Below, one piece after another: positions 33,194 through 42,651 of a stretch of DNA of 64,000 nt. The stretch lies in the NCBI GenBank assembly GCA_963724625.1, contig CAVRVO010000017.1, positions 1 to 64,000 of the forward strand. Direction: 5' to 3'. The notes under the pieces were generated by a model. That model saw only the letters and a list, made by a program, of their open reading frames with translations, ran no database searches and was not told the origin of the DNA. Position 1 is the first letter of the stretch. Every line of letters begins with the position of its first letter. Made by a program: the position numbers and the translations under genes. The stretch is from DATBVX01 sp963724625. GTDB lineage: Bacteria > Pseudomonadota > Gammaproteobacteria > Steroidobacterales > Steroidobacteraceae.

Positions 33194-33933
33194 CCCGCAT
33201 CCATTTCGATCGGCCGCTCAGCGCGGGCGCCATCGTCAGCCTGAGCGAGGCCGCGGCTGCGCACGTGAGCCGCGTGCTGCGGCTGGGCCCTGGTGATGAG
33301 CTGACGCTCTTCGACGGGCACGGCGGCGAATATCCGGCGACCATCGTGGATGCGAGGGGCATCGTCGTACGCGTGCAGACCGGCGAATGCCGGAGTGTCG
33401 AGCGCGAGTCCCCACTCTCCCTCACCCTCGTGCAGGGCATATCGCGCGGAGAGCGCATGGACTGGGTGGTGCAGAAGGCGACTGAGCTCGGGGTCGCGGA
33501 GCTCGTACCGGTGCTGACCGAGCGCAGCGTTGTCAAACTCAACGGCAGCCAGGCGGAACGCAAGCGCGATCATTGGCTCGGCATCGCCATCGGGGCCTGT
33601 GAGCAGTGTGGGCGCAATCGCGTGCCGCGCATTCATGCGCCGGTCGATTTCGGTTCCTGGCTGGCCCCAGCCAGCGATGCGGGACTGCGGATCGTGCTCG
33701 ATGCGTCGGGCAGCAATGCGCTCAGCGGGCTGCAAGGACACCGGCGGGTAACCCTGCTGATCGGCCCGGAGGGCGGACTTTCGAACGGTGAGCGTGATGC
33801 GGCGCTGGCGGCAGGCTTTGAGGCGTTGCGCCTCGGGCCCCGGACGCTGCGCACCGAAACCGCTGCGGTCGCTGCGCTCGCGGCGCTGCAGCTGCTGGCC
33901 GGTGATCTGGGCGCGAGCTCAGGCGGCGACTGA
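33184..33933 (+). CDS. rsmE: 16S rRNA m3U1498 methyltransferase RsmE
   Basis: 249 residues from GTG 33184 (GTG 33190 possible). N-terminal PUA-like part (HFDRPLSAGAIVSLSEAAA, HVSRVLRLGPGDELTLFDG), then a SPOUT knot with QKATELGVAELVPVLTERSVV, TLLIGPEGGLSNGERDAAL and LGPRTLRTETAAVAALAALQ, the latter two forming the SAM-binding trefoil knot. Its 3' end overlaps the convergent chpC-like gene by 15 bp. Confidence 0.95.
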   Translation: MRVTRIHFDRPLSAGAIVSLSEAAAAHVSRVLRLGPGDELTLFDGHGGEYPATIVDARGIVVRVQTGECRSVERESPLSLTLVQGISRGERMDWVVQKATELGVAELVPVLTERSVVKLNGSQAERKRDHWLGIAIGACEQCGRNRVPRIHAPVDFGSWLAPASDAGLRIVLDASGSNALSGLQGHRRVTLLIGPEGGLSNGERDAALAAGFEALRLGPRTLRTETAAVAALAALQLLAGDLGASSGGD

Positions 33934-34395
33934 AGTCTCTTCGCTGATCATCTCTTCGAGGCGCTCGAGATCCGGAATCAGCGGCGTCTCATTGATCATG
34001 CGCACCTGGCAGAGCACTGGCATGCGCTCGTTGAAGGTGCGGCTCGAGTCGGCCTTCACGACATCCGCATTGATCCGCACCAGTTGTGGGAATCCCTGGG
34101 TCAAAACCCCGAAGAACCCCGACTGCAGCTTCTGTCCCAGGCAGTAGAACACGACGATGCGCGTGCGGCCGCCGGCAGCCGGCAGCGCCTGTCCGCATGC
34201 GCCCTCGAATGACACCACCGGAACGTTGCGTCCATTCCAGCTGATAGTGCCCAGGTACCAGGCTGGTGCGCCGGCCATTTCCTCGGGCGCCTGGTAGCTG
34301 ATCACTTCGGCCACGCTCGCACGCGGCACGATGAGCCGCTCGCCGAGGAGTGGAATCAGCAGGCTGTAGAGGTCGCTTACGGGAATGTTTTCCAT
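33919..34395 (-). CDS. CheW-like adaptor of the Pil-Chp system, ChpC-like
   Basis: 158 residues from ATG 34395. A CheW-like fold: YSLLIPLLGERLIVPRASVAEVISY, WYLGTISWNGRNVPVVSFEG, RTRIVVFYCLG and RINADVV. In Pseudomonas a second CheW-like protein, ChpC, is encoded after ChpA and couples additional receptors to it; position and size fit. It starts 22 bp downstream of the chpA stop, last gene of the pil-chp operon. Confidence 0.85.
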   Translation of the reverse strand: MENIPVSDLYSLLIPLLGERLIVPRASVAEVISYQAPEEMAGAPAWYLGTISWNGRNVPVVSFEGACGQALPAAGGRTRIVVFYCLGQKLQSGFFGVLTQGFPQLVRINADVVKADSSRTFNERMPVLCQVRMINETPLIPDLERLEEMISEETSVAA

Positions 34396-34417
34396 TGCAG
34401 ATTCCGGCCTTTGGCCC

Positions 34418-37006
34418 TTACGCCTGTTTACGCCGCCGCTTGACGAGCGGCTCGATGGCATCGAGGAGCTGCGCCTCCTGGTATGGCTTGCCCAGATAGT
34501 CACTCACGCCGAGCTCGATGGCGCGCGCGCGGTGCTTTTCGCCGACACGCGAGGTAATCATCACTATCGGCACATCCTTGAGCCGCGGGTCGTTGCGTAC
34601 CTGCGATGCCACCTCATAGCCATCCATGCGCGGCATTTCGATGTCGAGCAGGATTACGTCGGGAATGTGCTCCTGCATGATCGAGACGGCATCGACCCCG
34701 TCTTTCGCCGTCATCACGCGCATGCCGTTGCGCTCCAGCAGACGCTGCGTAACGCGGCGCACGGTGATTGAGTCGTCCACCACCAGCGCAAATGTGCGTC
34801 GATCCTCGCGATCACGTTCCTGTCCCGCCTCGAATCCCGCGCGCCGCCATTCGGAGCGCACCAGGGCGCCGACATCAAGAATGATTACGATGCGCCCGTC
34901 GCCGAGGATCGTCGCCCCCGAGATGCCGCGAATTCCCGAAATCTGCGGGCCGACCGACTTGACCACGATCTCGCGGCTGCCGACCAGCTCGTCGGTAATG
35001 AGGGCAGTCGAGTGCTCGCCGGCACGCACCAGGATGATCGCTGCGGAGGCGTCACCTTCGGGCAGGAGTGAAGGCCCGCTACCGAGGAAGGCGCCCAGAT
35101 GCTGGAACCGGTACTTCTGGCCGCCGTAGTCGAACGACGGTGCCTCATCCGCCAGATGGCGCTGCACTTCATTGCGATCGAGTCGCACGACACCCTCGAC
35201 GGTCGGGAGCGGCAATGCGTAAAACTCGTCGACCACGCGCACGATCAGCGCCTGGCTGATGGCCAGGGTGAACGGCAGGCGGACCGTGAACTTGGTGCCG
35301 ACGCCCGGGGTTGATTCGATAAACAGCGCACCGCCGAGCTTCTTCACTTCGGTGGCGACGACGTCCATGCCAACACCGCGACCGGCCGCTTTCGTGAGCG
35401 CCCCTGCGGTGCTGAAACCGGGCTCGAGGATGAGCTGCATCGCCTCCTCATCCGTGAGCGTGTGACGCGGATCCACCAGGCCCATGGCAACTGCCTTGTC
35501 GCGGATCGCCTTGACGTTCATGCCGGCGCCGTCATCGCTCACGTCGATCACGACCTCTGCACCCTCGCGGTGCAGGACAACGACAATACGGCCGGTTTCC
35601 GGCTTGCCCTTCGCTGCGCGATCGGCTGGAGTCTCGATACCGTGCACCACGGCATTGCGCAGCATGTGCTCGAACGGCGGCAACATGCGCTCGAGTACCT
35701 GTCGATCGAGTTCGCCGGCGGCGCCCTCCACGGCGAGGTCCACTCGCTTGCCGGTTTCACTGGCCACCTGGCGAACCAGGCGACTGAGGCGCTGCACATG
35801 GCGCTGGAAAGGCACCATGCGTGTGCGCATCAGGCCGTTCTGCAGCTCGGTTACGACCCGCGCCTGCTGCATCAGCAGGTTGTGCGCCTCGCGCGTCAGG
35901 TTCTCGAGCAGCCCCTGCAGACTCGCGACGTCGCTGGACGATTCCGCGAGCGCGCGTGAAAACTGCTGGATCGCCGAATAACGGTCGAGCTCGAGCGGAT
36001 CGAAGTCCTCGCGACGCGGGTGCTCCCCTTGGTGTCGGTGCAGGATCTGCGCCTCGGTCTCGAGCTCGAGCTTGCGCAGCTGCTCCTTGAGACGAGTGAC
36101 GGTGCGCGAGAGCTCCGCCAGGTTGTAGTCGATGGAGCTGACCTGCTGCTCGAGCCGCGAGCGAAAGATGCTCACCTCGCCCGCATTGTTGAGGAGCGTA
36201 TCGAGCAACTCAGCATCGACACGGGCCAGCTCCTGGCGTTCTGCCGCCGGCTGAGGCTCGCGGCCGGGTGGCAGGGCGATCGGCGCGACGATGTCCTCTT
36301 CCTCATCCACCGCGTCGCGTGCTTCCGGCCGCGCGGCCAGCGACTCAGCGGACGCTGTGCTTTGCGGCCCCATTGCAAAATGCGGGCTTTCCGGAGTCGG
36401 TGCGGGTATGGGCCGTTCGACCCGAGGCGGCTCGGGCGGGCGTACCGGCGCAGAGGTCGGAGCTTCGACAGAAGCGACGGGCGACGGGCGCAGTACCGCG
36501 GGCGCAGCAGGTGCCACCGGCTCTCGAGCCGGTGCTTCAGCCACTGTCACCGGCGCCGGCGTACTTGCAGGCGTATCGGGCGCTGCGGACAGAGCGTGAA
36601 TGCGCTGGATCAGTTCGCGTGCGGACTCCACACGCCGCCCGGCGCCGACTGCATCGCGCATGTGGCCAAGCTCGTCGAGACTCGCCTGCAGAAGCTCATA
36701 CGCGCGATCGTCAGCCGCTACTGCACCGCTCTCGATGTGCTCCACGAGAGTTTCGAGCTCGTGACTGAGGCTGCCCATGGCCGAGATCCCTGCCATGCGA
36801 GCGCCGCCCTTGAGAGTGTGCAAGTGGCGCTTGAGTTCGACGATCGGCTCAATGTTGGCGCGATCCGCGCTGAGGCTTGCGAGCGCGTGGTCGGCGGCCT
36901 CGAGAAGTTCAGTGGCCTCCTCGCTGAAGATCGCGGCGATATCGGCGTCGAATTCGCCGCTGTCGCTGTCGTCATCGCCATGGTCATCGCCATGAGTCAT
37001 CGCCAT
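34418..37006 (-). CDS. chpA: ChpA C-terminal part: Hpt, CheA kinase core, CheW and receiver domains (separated by frameshift)
   Basis: About 862 residues if started at ATG 37006. In order: (HGDD)n acidic linker; Hpt with ELKRHLHTLKGGARMAG; Pro/Ala-rich linker of about 110 residues; dimerisation helices; ATPase with HMLRNAVVHGIETPADR (N box), VSDDGAGMN (G1) and GRGVGMDVVATEVKKLGG (G2); CheW-like domain (ALPLPTVEGVVRLDR); and a C-terminal receiver with LVVDDSITVRRVTQRLLER, phospho-Asp in ILLDIEMPRMDGYEV and the Lys in YLGKPYQEA. The kinase of the Pil-Chp system that controls twitching and pilus-linked cAMP signalling. The natural N-terminus is in the next entry, one base out of frame. Confidence 0.92.
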   Translation of the reverse strand: MAMTHGDDHGDDDSDSGEFDADIAAIFSEEATELLEAADHALASLSADRANIEPIVELKRHLHTLKGGARMAGISAMGSLSHELETLVEHIESGAVAADDRAYELLQASLDELGHMRDAVGAGRRVESARELIQRIHALSAAPDTPASTPAPVTVAEAPAREPVAPAAPAVLRPSPVASVEAPTSAPVRPPEPPRVERPIPAPTPESPHFAMGPQSTASAESLAARPEARDAVDEEEDIVAPIALPPGREPQPAAERQELARVDAELLDTLLNNAGEVSIFRSRLEQQVSSIDYNLAELSRTVTRLKEQLRKLELETEAQILHRHQGEHPRREDFDPLELDRYSAIQQFSRALAESSSDVASLQGLLENLTREAHNLLMQQARVVTELQNGLMRTRMVPFQRHVQRLSRLVRQVASETGKRVDLAVEGAAGELDRQVLERMLPPFEHMLRNAVVHGIETPADRAAKGKPETGRIVVVLHREGAEVVIDVSDDGAGMNVKAIRDKAVAMGLVDPRHTLTDEEAMQLILEPGFSTAGALTKAAGRGVGMDVVATEVKKLGGALFIESTPGVGTKFTVRLPFTLAISQALIVRVVDEFYALPLPTVEGVVRLDRNEVQRHLADEAPSFDYGGQKYRFQHLGAFLGSGPSLLPEGDASAAIILVRAGEHSTALITDELVGSREIVVKSVGPQISGIRGISGATILGDGRIVIILDVGALVRSEWRRAGFEAGQERDREDRRTFALVVDDSITVRRVTQRLLERNGMRVMTAKDGVDAVSIMQEHIPDVILLDIEMPRMDGYEVASQVRNDPRLKDVPIVMITSRVGEKHRARAIELGVSDYLGKPYQEAQLLDAIEPLVKRRRKQA

Positions 37007-37007
37007 A
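36971..37007. repeat. 12-bp tandem repeat, three units, with a 1-bp insertion
   Basis: Units GTCATCGCCATG at 36971-36982 and 36983-36994 and GTCATCGCCATA at 36996-37007 are separated by a single extra A at 36995. On the minus strand the repeat encodes (Y/H)GDD three times within chpA. Without base 36995 the two chpA frames join into one. Confidence 0.9.
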
Positions 37008-39947
37008 GTCCGCTTGGACCTCCGCACGCGCGGGCGGCGGCTCCTCGACGATCGGCGCACGAATGATCGCGGATGCCTCGATATCGAGCGGACGCGCAGC
37101 AAGAACCACATCGAGCGCCGTGTCGAGCTCGCGAATGCGGTCCACCAGCGCCGGCTGCTCCGCGAAGAAGCCGGTGGATTCATTGATGTTGGCGACGACG
37201 CTCTCGATGGCAGCCGCGGCCAGCCGCAACACCTCACGGCCGTCGGCATCGAGGCCGACGCCGCTTTCGTGGAGCTTGCGCATGTAGTGATTGAGGGGCT
37301 CGGCAACTTTGATGCCCTGGCGCGCCTCGGCCATCTTCGAGCTGCCGCTCAGCGTGTGGCAGGCGCGGTAGAGGGATTCGGAAACGGTCCAGGGTGGCGG
37401 CAGCGATTCGGTGCGTGCCAGGAAATCACGTATGGTCGCGAGATGTTCCGCGGATTCTCGGCTGTAGATGTCGTGAAGTACGGGATCCATCGCCGGCCGT
37501 GCCGGCGTGGTAGGGCGGGGAGCCTCCTTTTCCCGCGTCGGGACCGCCACCTGCATGCTGGCGGATTCGACCAGCGAATCGGCGCCACCGATCAGATCCT
37601 CGCCCGTGGTAGTGGTGGTCGCGTGCTGTTCCGGCTCGCGGCCCTCCGCATACGCTTCCGCGCGGCCCATGATTGCACTCAGATCCGCGGTTGGCGCTTT
37701 GCCGACTTCGAGTTGCTCGACCAGCTGTGGCAGCGCCTGGATGGCGTCGCGCATTACGCTCATCATGCCCGGCGTACGCGTGAGCGTCTTGTTGATGATA
37801 CGGTTCAACAGGTTCTCGACCGACCAGCAGAAGTCGCCGATCTGCTGCGCACCAACCATTCGTCCGCTGCCCTTCAGGGTGTGGAAGGAGCGGCGCACAC
37901 CGACCAGCGCATCGGTCTCGGCCGGATTCTGTTCCCAGAGCGGGAAGCGACGTTCGATGGAGGCTAGCTCCTCCTTCGCCTCCTCGATGAAGATCGCGAG
38001 GAACTCCGGATCGGGTAGCCGGGCTTCGGGGACGACAGCGCCCGGATGTGTGGCAGGTTCGCGTTCAGCGGCGTCAGTCGAAATCGTGTCGGCGTGCCCA
38101 GCGTGGTCAGCCGGCGGCTGGCTGCGCTGCGACGGCTCGATGGCGAGCGTACGGGTGTGCACGCCGGAGTCAGCCGGCAAGCCCGCTGGCACAACGCTGG
38201 TGTGCAAGGCCTCCAGGGCGCCGAGACATCTTTCGGCGTTGTCGAGCATGTACCAGGGATCGCTCCGCCCGCTCTGCACCGTTTCCATGTAGTACTCGAG
38301 GCTCACGATCGAATCCGCGAGTCGATCGAGTCGCTCGGCCACGATGCGGCCCGAGCCCGGCTGCAGCATGGTTTTGACATGCCGTCCGATGGCCTCGACT
38401 ATTTCCACCGCGCGAACCTTGCCGAGCATCAGGAGTCCCGCAGTGATGCCACGCAGGAGCTGCGGGACTGCATCGAGTCCCTGCCCATCGCCGGGCTTGG
38501 TCACAGCGAGCGCGATCGCGTCCTTGACGCGTGCGAGGTTCACGATGCTCTCGCGCATCACCGCCTCGGTCACCTGGCGGTAATCGCTTGCATCGCCGAT
38601 CTCGACCTGGCTGTCTTCGACCTGCTCCGCGGGAGCGCCCGGCATGATCAGACGCACCAGCTGATCGTCAAGGCTGTCCTCGACGCTGATCAGTGTTGCG
38701 GCCATCTGCACCAGCACCGCGTCGCTTGCCGGAGTTCCCTGCTTCACCATTCCCTGCAGTTGCTGGATCTCGCCCTGCACCCGCGTGCGCAGCCCACCGA
38801 GTCCCAGCACGCCCAGGGTGTCGCTGATCTTGCGCAGGAGCTCGAGTTGCGGCGCCAGCTCGTCGATGCTCGTGCCGCCCTTGCGCACGAAGATATCGAG
38901 CACATCCTTCACCTTGGTAAGGTCTTCCTTGATCGCGGCGCCGACGGTGCGCATGAGCTTGACGCTCGGCGCTGAGAGGCTCTCCCGCTCCTGCTCGACC
39001 GACTGATCGACGGGCAGCAGGTCCGTGAGCTTGAAGGACGCACGCACCGCCATCACGCGCGGGCCCGAGGTACCGGAGCGCGCGACGTAGTAGAGAAGGT
39101 TGTTCAACAGATCGAGCGGTGCGCTGTCGGCGTAGCGGTTCTCGCCCAGGTTGAAGAGGCGCTTGATCTCGCGATCGGCAAGTCCCATCAGCCGCTTGAT
39201 GGTCGCGCCCTCAGGCAGCCCCCCATCACGCAGCGCCTCGAGCACGGCACCCACCACCCACCAGAGCTGGAATACCGGCTGCTTGGTAGCGACCTGTTCG
39301 AGTTTCTCGGACACGCGCGCCAGGATTTCCAGGTTCTGCCTGACGCGCTCGCCGCGGATCCACCCCAGCAATCCCACCTGGAAACGTGGTCGCAGACGCC
39401 GCGCCCATTGCACGATCGTCATCGGTGGTTCGCCGGCACGCGGCGGGAGCGGCGCGGGTTGCTGCTCGGAAGTCAGATTCAGCAGCAGCAGCGTGCCTTC
39501 TGACAGCAGAGCGCTGCCCCGCACGGCGCGCAGATCGTTGAGAAGCGGCAGCAGCACGAGCGCGAGATCGCGCCCACCGCCGAGAACTCTTTCCAGGTAC
39601 GCGGGCAGCTGTACCATCGCGCGCATCAGCGCATCGAGCCCCTCGGCCTGGCTCTTCCTTTCAGTGGCAGTTGCCGCCAGATAGCGCGTCACCTGCTCCA
39701 TCTCTTCGGCGAGCAGTGCCGCTCCGTAGACCTCTACCATCCGCAGGACGCCGTGCACCGCATGCAGATGGGCAGCGCACTGCTCGAGCAGGGCACTGGA
39801 GTCCGGATGCTCGGCGAATCCCTCGAGCGCAACCCGGGCCTCGTTGAGCGTCGTGGCCAGCTCCCTGCTTACGACGTGCAACGTTTGCGAGGAGAGATCG
39901 GTCATCTCGCTGTCGGTCCTCTGCATTGCGCGTAGCTGGGCAGGCAC
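36984..39947 (-). CDS. chpA: ChpA N-terminal part: FimL-like region and Hpt domains
   Basis: 987 residues from GTG 39947 (GAGAG 7 nt upstream; ATGs at 39926 and 39905 are alternatives). The first 500 residues resemble FimL/ChpA N-termini (SRELATTLNEARVALEGFAE, HLHAVHGVLRMVEVYGAALL). Two Hpt domains follow with phospho-His near residues 689 (RRSFHTLKGSGRMVG) and 864 (RACHTLSGSSKMAEARQG). The frame ends YGDDSWR at 36984, inside the tandem repeat. Joined to the C-terminal part the protein would be about 1842 residues with three intact Hpt histidines. Start codon lies 10 bp after pilJ. Confidence 0.9.
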   Translation of the reverse strand: MPAQLRAMQRTDSEMTDLSSQTLHVVSRELATTLNEARVALEGFAEHPDSSALLEQCAAHLHAVHGVLRMVEVYGAALLAEEMEQVTRYLAATATERKSQAEGLDALMRAMVQLPAYLERVLGGGRDLALVLLPLLNDLRAVRGSALLSEGTLLLLNLTSEQQPAPLPPRAGEPPMTIVQWARRLRPRFQVGLLGWIRGERVRQNLEILARVSEKLEQVATKQPVFQLWWVVGAVLEALRDGGLPEGATIKRLMGLADREIKRLFNLGENRYADSAPLDLLNNLLYYVARSGTSGPRVMAVRASFKLTDLLPVDQSVEQERESLSAPSVKLMRTVGAAIKEDLTKVKDVLDIFVRKGGTSIDELAPQLELLRKISDTLGVLGLGGLRTRVQGEIQQLQGMVKQGTPASDAVLVQMAATLISVEDSLDDQLVRLIMPGAPAEQVEDSQVEIGDASDYRQVTEAVMRESIVNLARVKDAIALAVTKPGDGQGLDAVPQLLRGITAGLLMLGKVRAVEIVEAIGRHVKTMLQPGSGRIVAERLDRLADSIVSLEYYMETVQSGRSDPWYMLDNAERCLGALEALHTSVVPAGLPADSGVHTRTLAIEPSQRSQPPADHAGHADTISTDAAEREPATHPGAVVPEARLPDPEFLAIFIEEAKEELASIERRFPLWEQNPAETDALVGVRRSFHTLKGSGRMVGAQQIGDFCWSVENLLNRIINKTLTRTPGMMSVMRDAIQALPQLVEQLEVGKAPTADLSAIMGRAEAYAEGREPEQHATTTTTGEDLIGGADSLVESASMQVAVPTREKEAPRPTTPARPAMDPVLHDIYSRESAEHLATIRDFLARTESLPPPWTVSESLYRACHTLSGSSKMAEARQGIKVAEPLNHYMRKLHESGVGLDADGREVLRLAAAAIESVVANINESTGFFAEQPALVDRIRELDTALDVVLAARPLDIEASAIIRAPIVEEPPPARAEVQADYGDDSWR

Positions 39948-39957
39948 GCGATATCTC

Positions 39958-42039
39958 TCATGCGCCAGCGCTCACCTTACGCATCGCGCCGGTCGGACTG
40001 GAGTCCGGGGCAGGTCGCGGACCGGCCGGTTTCGCAACGGTAACGGTCGCTGCCGACGGCGGTGTGTAGTTTGGCAGGCGGAATCCGGCCACGGACTTGC
40101 GCAGCTGGGCCGACAGCTCGGCGAGCTTCGCGATCGACTGCGAAGTGGCACTGGTACTCTCGGCGGTCTGCGAGCTGATCTCGCGCAGCACCTGAGTATT
40201 GCGGGAGATGTTGCCCGCCGCCGAGGCCTGGCCACGCGAGCTCGCGGATATGTTCTGCACCAGGCTCGCGATCTGGTTCGACACTTGCTCGATTTCCTCC
40301 AGCGCGGCGCCGGCATTCTCGGCGAGTAATGCCCCGCCGACCACGTCAGTGGTGCTGCGTTCCATCGAGACCACCGCTTCGTTGGTGTCGGTCTGAATCG
40401 CGCGCACCAGTACTTCGATCTGCTTCGTGGCATTGGCAGCTCGCTCGGCGAGTCGCTGCACTTCGTCCGCCACCACGGCAAAGCCGCGCCCGGCCTCGCC
40501 CGCCATCGACGCCTGGATCGAGGCGTTGAGGGCGAGGATGTTGGTCTGCTCGGCGATATCGTTGATCAGCTCAACGATGTTGCCGATTTCCTGCGAGCTC
40601 TCGCCCAGGCGCTTGATGCGCTTGGAGGTCTCCTGGATGGTCTCGCGGATGGCGTTCATGCCATCGATCGTGCGGCGCACCGCATCGCCGCCCTTGTGGG
40701 CGACGTCGACCGAATGGCGCGCGACGTCCGAGGCTCGTTCGGCATTACCCGATACTTCCTCGGTCGAAGCCGCCATTTCCGCAATCGATTCGGTGGCGGA
40801 AACGATCTGCTTCGACTGCGCTCCGCTCGCCTTGGCGAGATGCGCCGCGAGCGCCTGCGTCTGCCGCGCGGCACCGTCCAGGTGGATCGCGGAATCGTTG
40901 ATGGTCGTTACCAGCTCGCGCAATGCCTCGATGGCGTAGTTGATCGAGTCAGCGATCGCGCCAGTGATGTCCTCGGTGACCGTGGCCTGCACGGTGAGGT
41001 CGCCATCGGCGAGGCTGCTGAGCTCATCGAGCAGGCGCAGGATCGCCTCCTGGTTACGCTCGTTCTGCTTGGCATGCGTCTCCGCCGCGCGCCGAATGTT
41101 GGCGAGTGACAGGTAGATGACGCCAACGGCGATCAGCGAGAGCATCGCCAGGCCGATCAACAGCAGAGGAATCGTGGTACCGAGCGGGCCGCCCGCGCCC
41201 GTGATGACACCCGACGTGGGCATGAGGCCAGCCAGCGCCTCGGCAGCGCTCGCGAGGTCCGCGGCTGCAGTGCGCGCGGTTGTCAGTCCCTGCGTGGCAG
41301 AAACGGCCTCGCGCACGCGTTCGTTCAAGGCTGAATACAGGCCCTGGGCGCTCTTCAGCTTCTGTTCTGCTTCAGCGCCGCCCACCTTCGGCAGGCCGAG
41401 CCCGCCGTCCTCACCCGCGAAACCGGCGAGGACCTGGCCGAGAAAATCCGTGCTGTCGGCGATCCGTTGCGCAGTGGAGTTCGGATCCCCGATTCCCGCG
41501 GCGAGCGCATCGAGATCCTGCTGCAGGCGCTGGCCATTGAGCTCGAAGCGTTCGAGCTGTCGACCGATCGCCTCGGTCTTGTTGCCCCCTACGGCGCCGG
41601 ACAGGTTGCCGACCTCGGCCAGCAGCTTCGGCATCAGCTGGCGCACCTCGGTCGCAGACTTGCCGACGACTTCCGCCGGCTCACGCCCTTCCATCACCTT
41701 GTCGGCGGCATCCTGCAGTTTCTTCCAGCGTGCATCGCCGGCCATGGCCGGATCAGAGTCAGCGCTCGCTTTCAGGAGGCCGCCAAGGTTCTTGCGATCC
41801 TTGTCGAGAGCGTCGAATGCATCCAGATCGCCATGCACTGCAGCTTGTGCCTTCAATGGCAGACTCTGCGACAGTACCGCGAGGCGGCCGGCAGCCGCCG
41901 GCGACCCCGCTTCAGGCGCCTGCCGAGGCGCGAAGTACAGGAGCCCGGCCGCGAGCAGCATGCACACGAGCGAAATGGCCATCAGGCCCGGGAGCAGGCG
42001 CACGCCGCGCAGCTTCGGAACGGCAGAATTCGTCATCAA
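39958..42039 (-). CDS. pilJ: Type IV pilus methyl-accepting chemoreceptor PilJ
   Basis: 693 residues. N-terminal membrane helix (about 16-37), a long periplasmic helical region (40-290) with PilJ-type segments (LSQSLPLKAQAAVHGDLDAFDAL), second membrane helix about 290-315, HAMP-like region (LLDELSSLADGDLTVQATV), then the signalling domain with hairpin tip IAEQTNILALNASIQASMAGEAGRGFAVVADEVQRLAER. Senses pilus-associated signals and activates ChpA through PilI. A pilK-type methyltransferase gene, usual after pilJ, is absent: only 10 bp separate it from chpA. Confidence 0.94.
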   Translation of the reverse strand: MMTNSAVPKLRGVRLLPGLMAISLVCMLLAAGLLYFAPRQAPEAGSPAAAGRLAVLSQSLPLKAQAAVHGDLDAFDALDKDRKNLGGLLKASADSDPAMAGDARWKKLQDAADKVMEGREPAEVVGKSATEVRQLMPKLLAEVGNLSGAVGGNKTEAIGRQLERFELNGQRLQQDLDALAAGIGDPNSTAQRIADSTDFLGQVLAGFAGEDGGLGLPKVGGAEAEQKLKSAQGLYSALNERVREAVSATQGLTTARTAAADLASAAEALAGLMPTSGVITGAGGPLGTTIPLLLIGLAMLSLIAVGVIYLSLANIRRAAETHAKQNERNQEAILRLLDELSSLADGDLTVQATVTEDITGAIADSINYAIEALRELVTTINDSAIHLDGAARQTQALAAHLAKASGAQSKQIVSATESIAEMAASTEEVSGNAERASDVARHSVDVAHKGGDAVRRTIDGMNAIRETIQETSKRIKRLGESSQEIGNIVELINDIAEQTNILALNASIQASMAGEAGRGFAVVADEVQRLAERAANATKQIEVLVRAIQTDTNEAVVSMERSTTDVVGGALLAENAGAALEEIEQVSNQIASLVQNISASSRGQASAAGNISRNTQVLREISSQTAESTSATSQSIAKLAELSAQLRKSVAGFRLPNYTPPSAATVTVAKPAGPRPAPDSSPTGAMRKVSAGA

Positions 42040-42075
42040 GATCCTTTCAGCATTGGCAACTCAGGTCTGGCGCCC

Positions 42076-42651
42076 TCAGGACGCCGCCTGCAGAAAACTC
42101 GGGCTCTCCACCAGCGTGCGCAGACTCAACACCGGCCACACTTCGTTATTGCGCCGGAAAGCACCCGCAATATAGCGATCCACGCGCACAACGGTCGGCG
42201 GAGCGTCGGCGGAGAATTCCTTGTCCGCAAAACGCCTGAAGCCGAGCACCTCGTCGACCATCAATCCTGCCGGCACTTCCCGATGATTTACCACCAGCAC
42301 GCGAGTATTGCGCCCGGACTGCGTGACCCCACTGCCGAGGTACTGGCGCAGATCCAGGATCGGGAGCAACTGACCGCGGACGTTGGCGACTCCCTTCACC
42401 CAGCCGCGCGCACCCGGAACGCGAGTAATCGCATTCGGCATGCCCATCACTTCACGCGTCTCTTCGCGGGCGACCAGGAACACCTCACCCGACAAGCGGA
42501 ATGCGACGCCTACCCACTCGCGACCGACGCCGACGTCGCGGCCCTGCTCGGTGGCTGCGATGCGCCCGCGCTGCTCCATCTCGAGCAGCAGATCGAACGG
42601 CCGGTTGCGCAGTGAGCGCAACACGACCGGAGCTTGTGCTTCAGTCCCCAA
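42076..42651 (-). CDS. pilI: CheW-like adaptor PilI
   Basis: 191 residues. The start is uncertain: TTG 42651, inside the end of pilH, or GTG 42624. CheW fold with WVGVAFRLSGEVFLVAREE, ITRVPGARGWVKGVANVRGQLLPILDLRQYLG (signature GVANLRG-type) and VLVVNHREVPAGLMVDEVLGFR. N-terminal PFDLLLEMEQRG helix as in PilI. Links PilJ to the ChpA kinase. Confidence 0.9.
   Translation of the reverse strand: MGTEAQAPVVLRSLRNRPFDLLLEMEQRGRIAATEQGRDVGVGREWVGVAFRLSGEVFLVAREETREVMGMPNAITRVPGARGWVKGVANVRGQLLPILDLRQYLGSGVTQSGRNTRVLVVNHREVPAGLMVDEVLGFRRFADKEFSADAPPTVVRVDRYIAGAFRRNNEVWPVLSLRTLVESPSFLQAAS

Noticed and set aside
36971..37007. chpA repeat as a classic phase-variable locus
   Set aside because: Whole-unit slippage of a 12-bp repeat keeps frame; the observed change is one base, which fits an error or point indel better.
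36020..37066. 348-codon open frame on the plus strand
   Set aside because: Antisense to chpA; no start context and no homology.
41117..42615. Two long plus-strand frames over pilJ and pilI
   Set aside because: Shadows of the minus-strand genes; low-complexity Ser/Arg and His/Arg composition.
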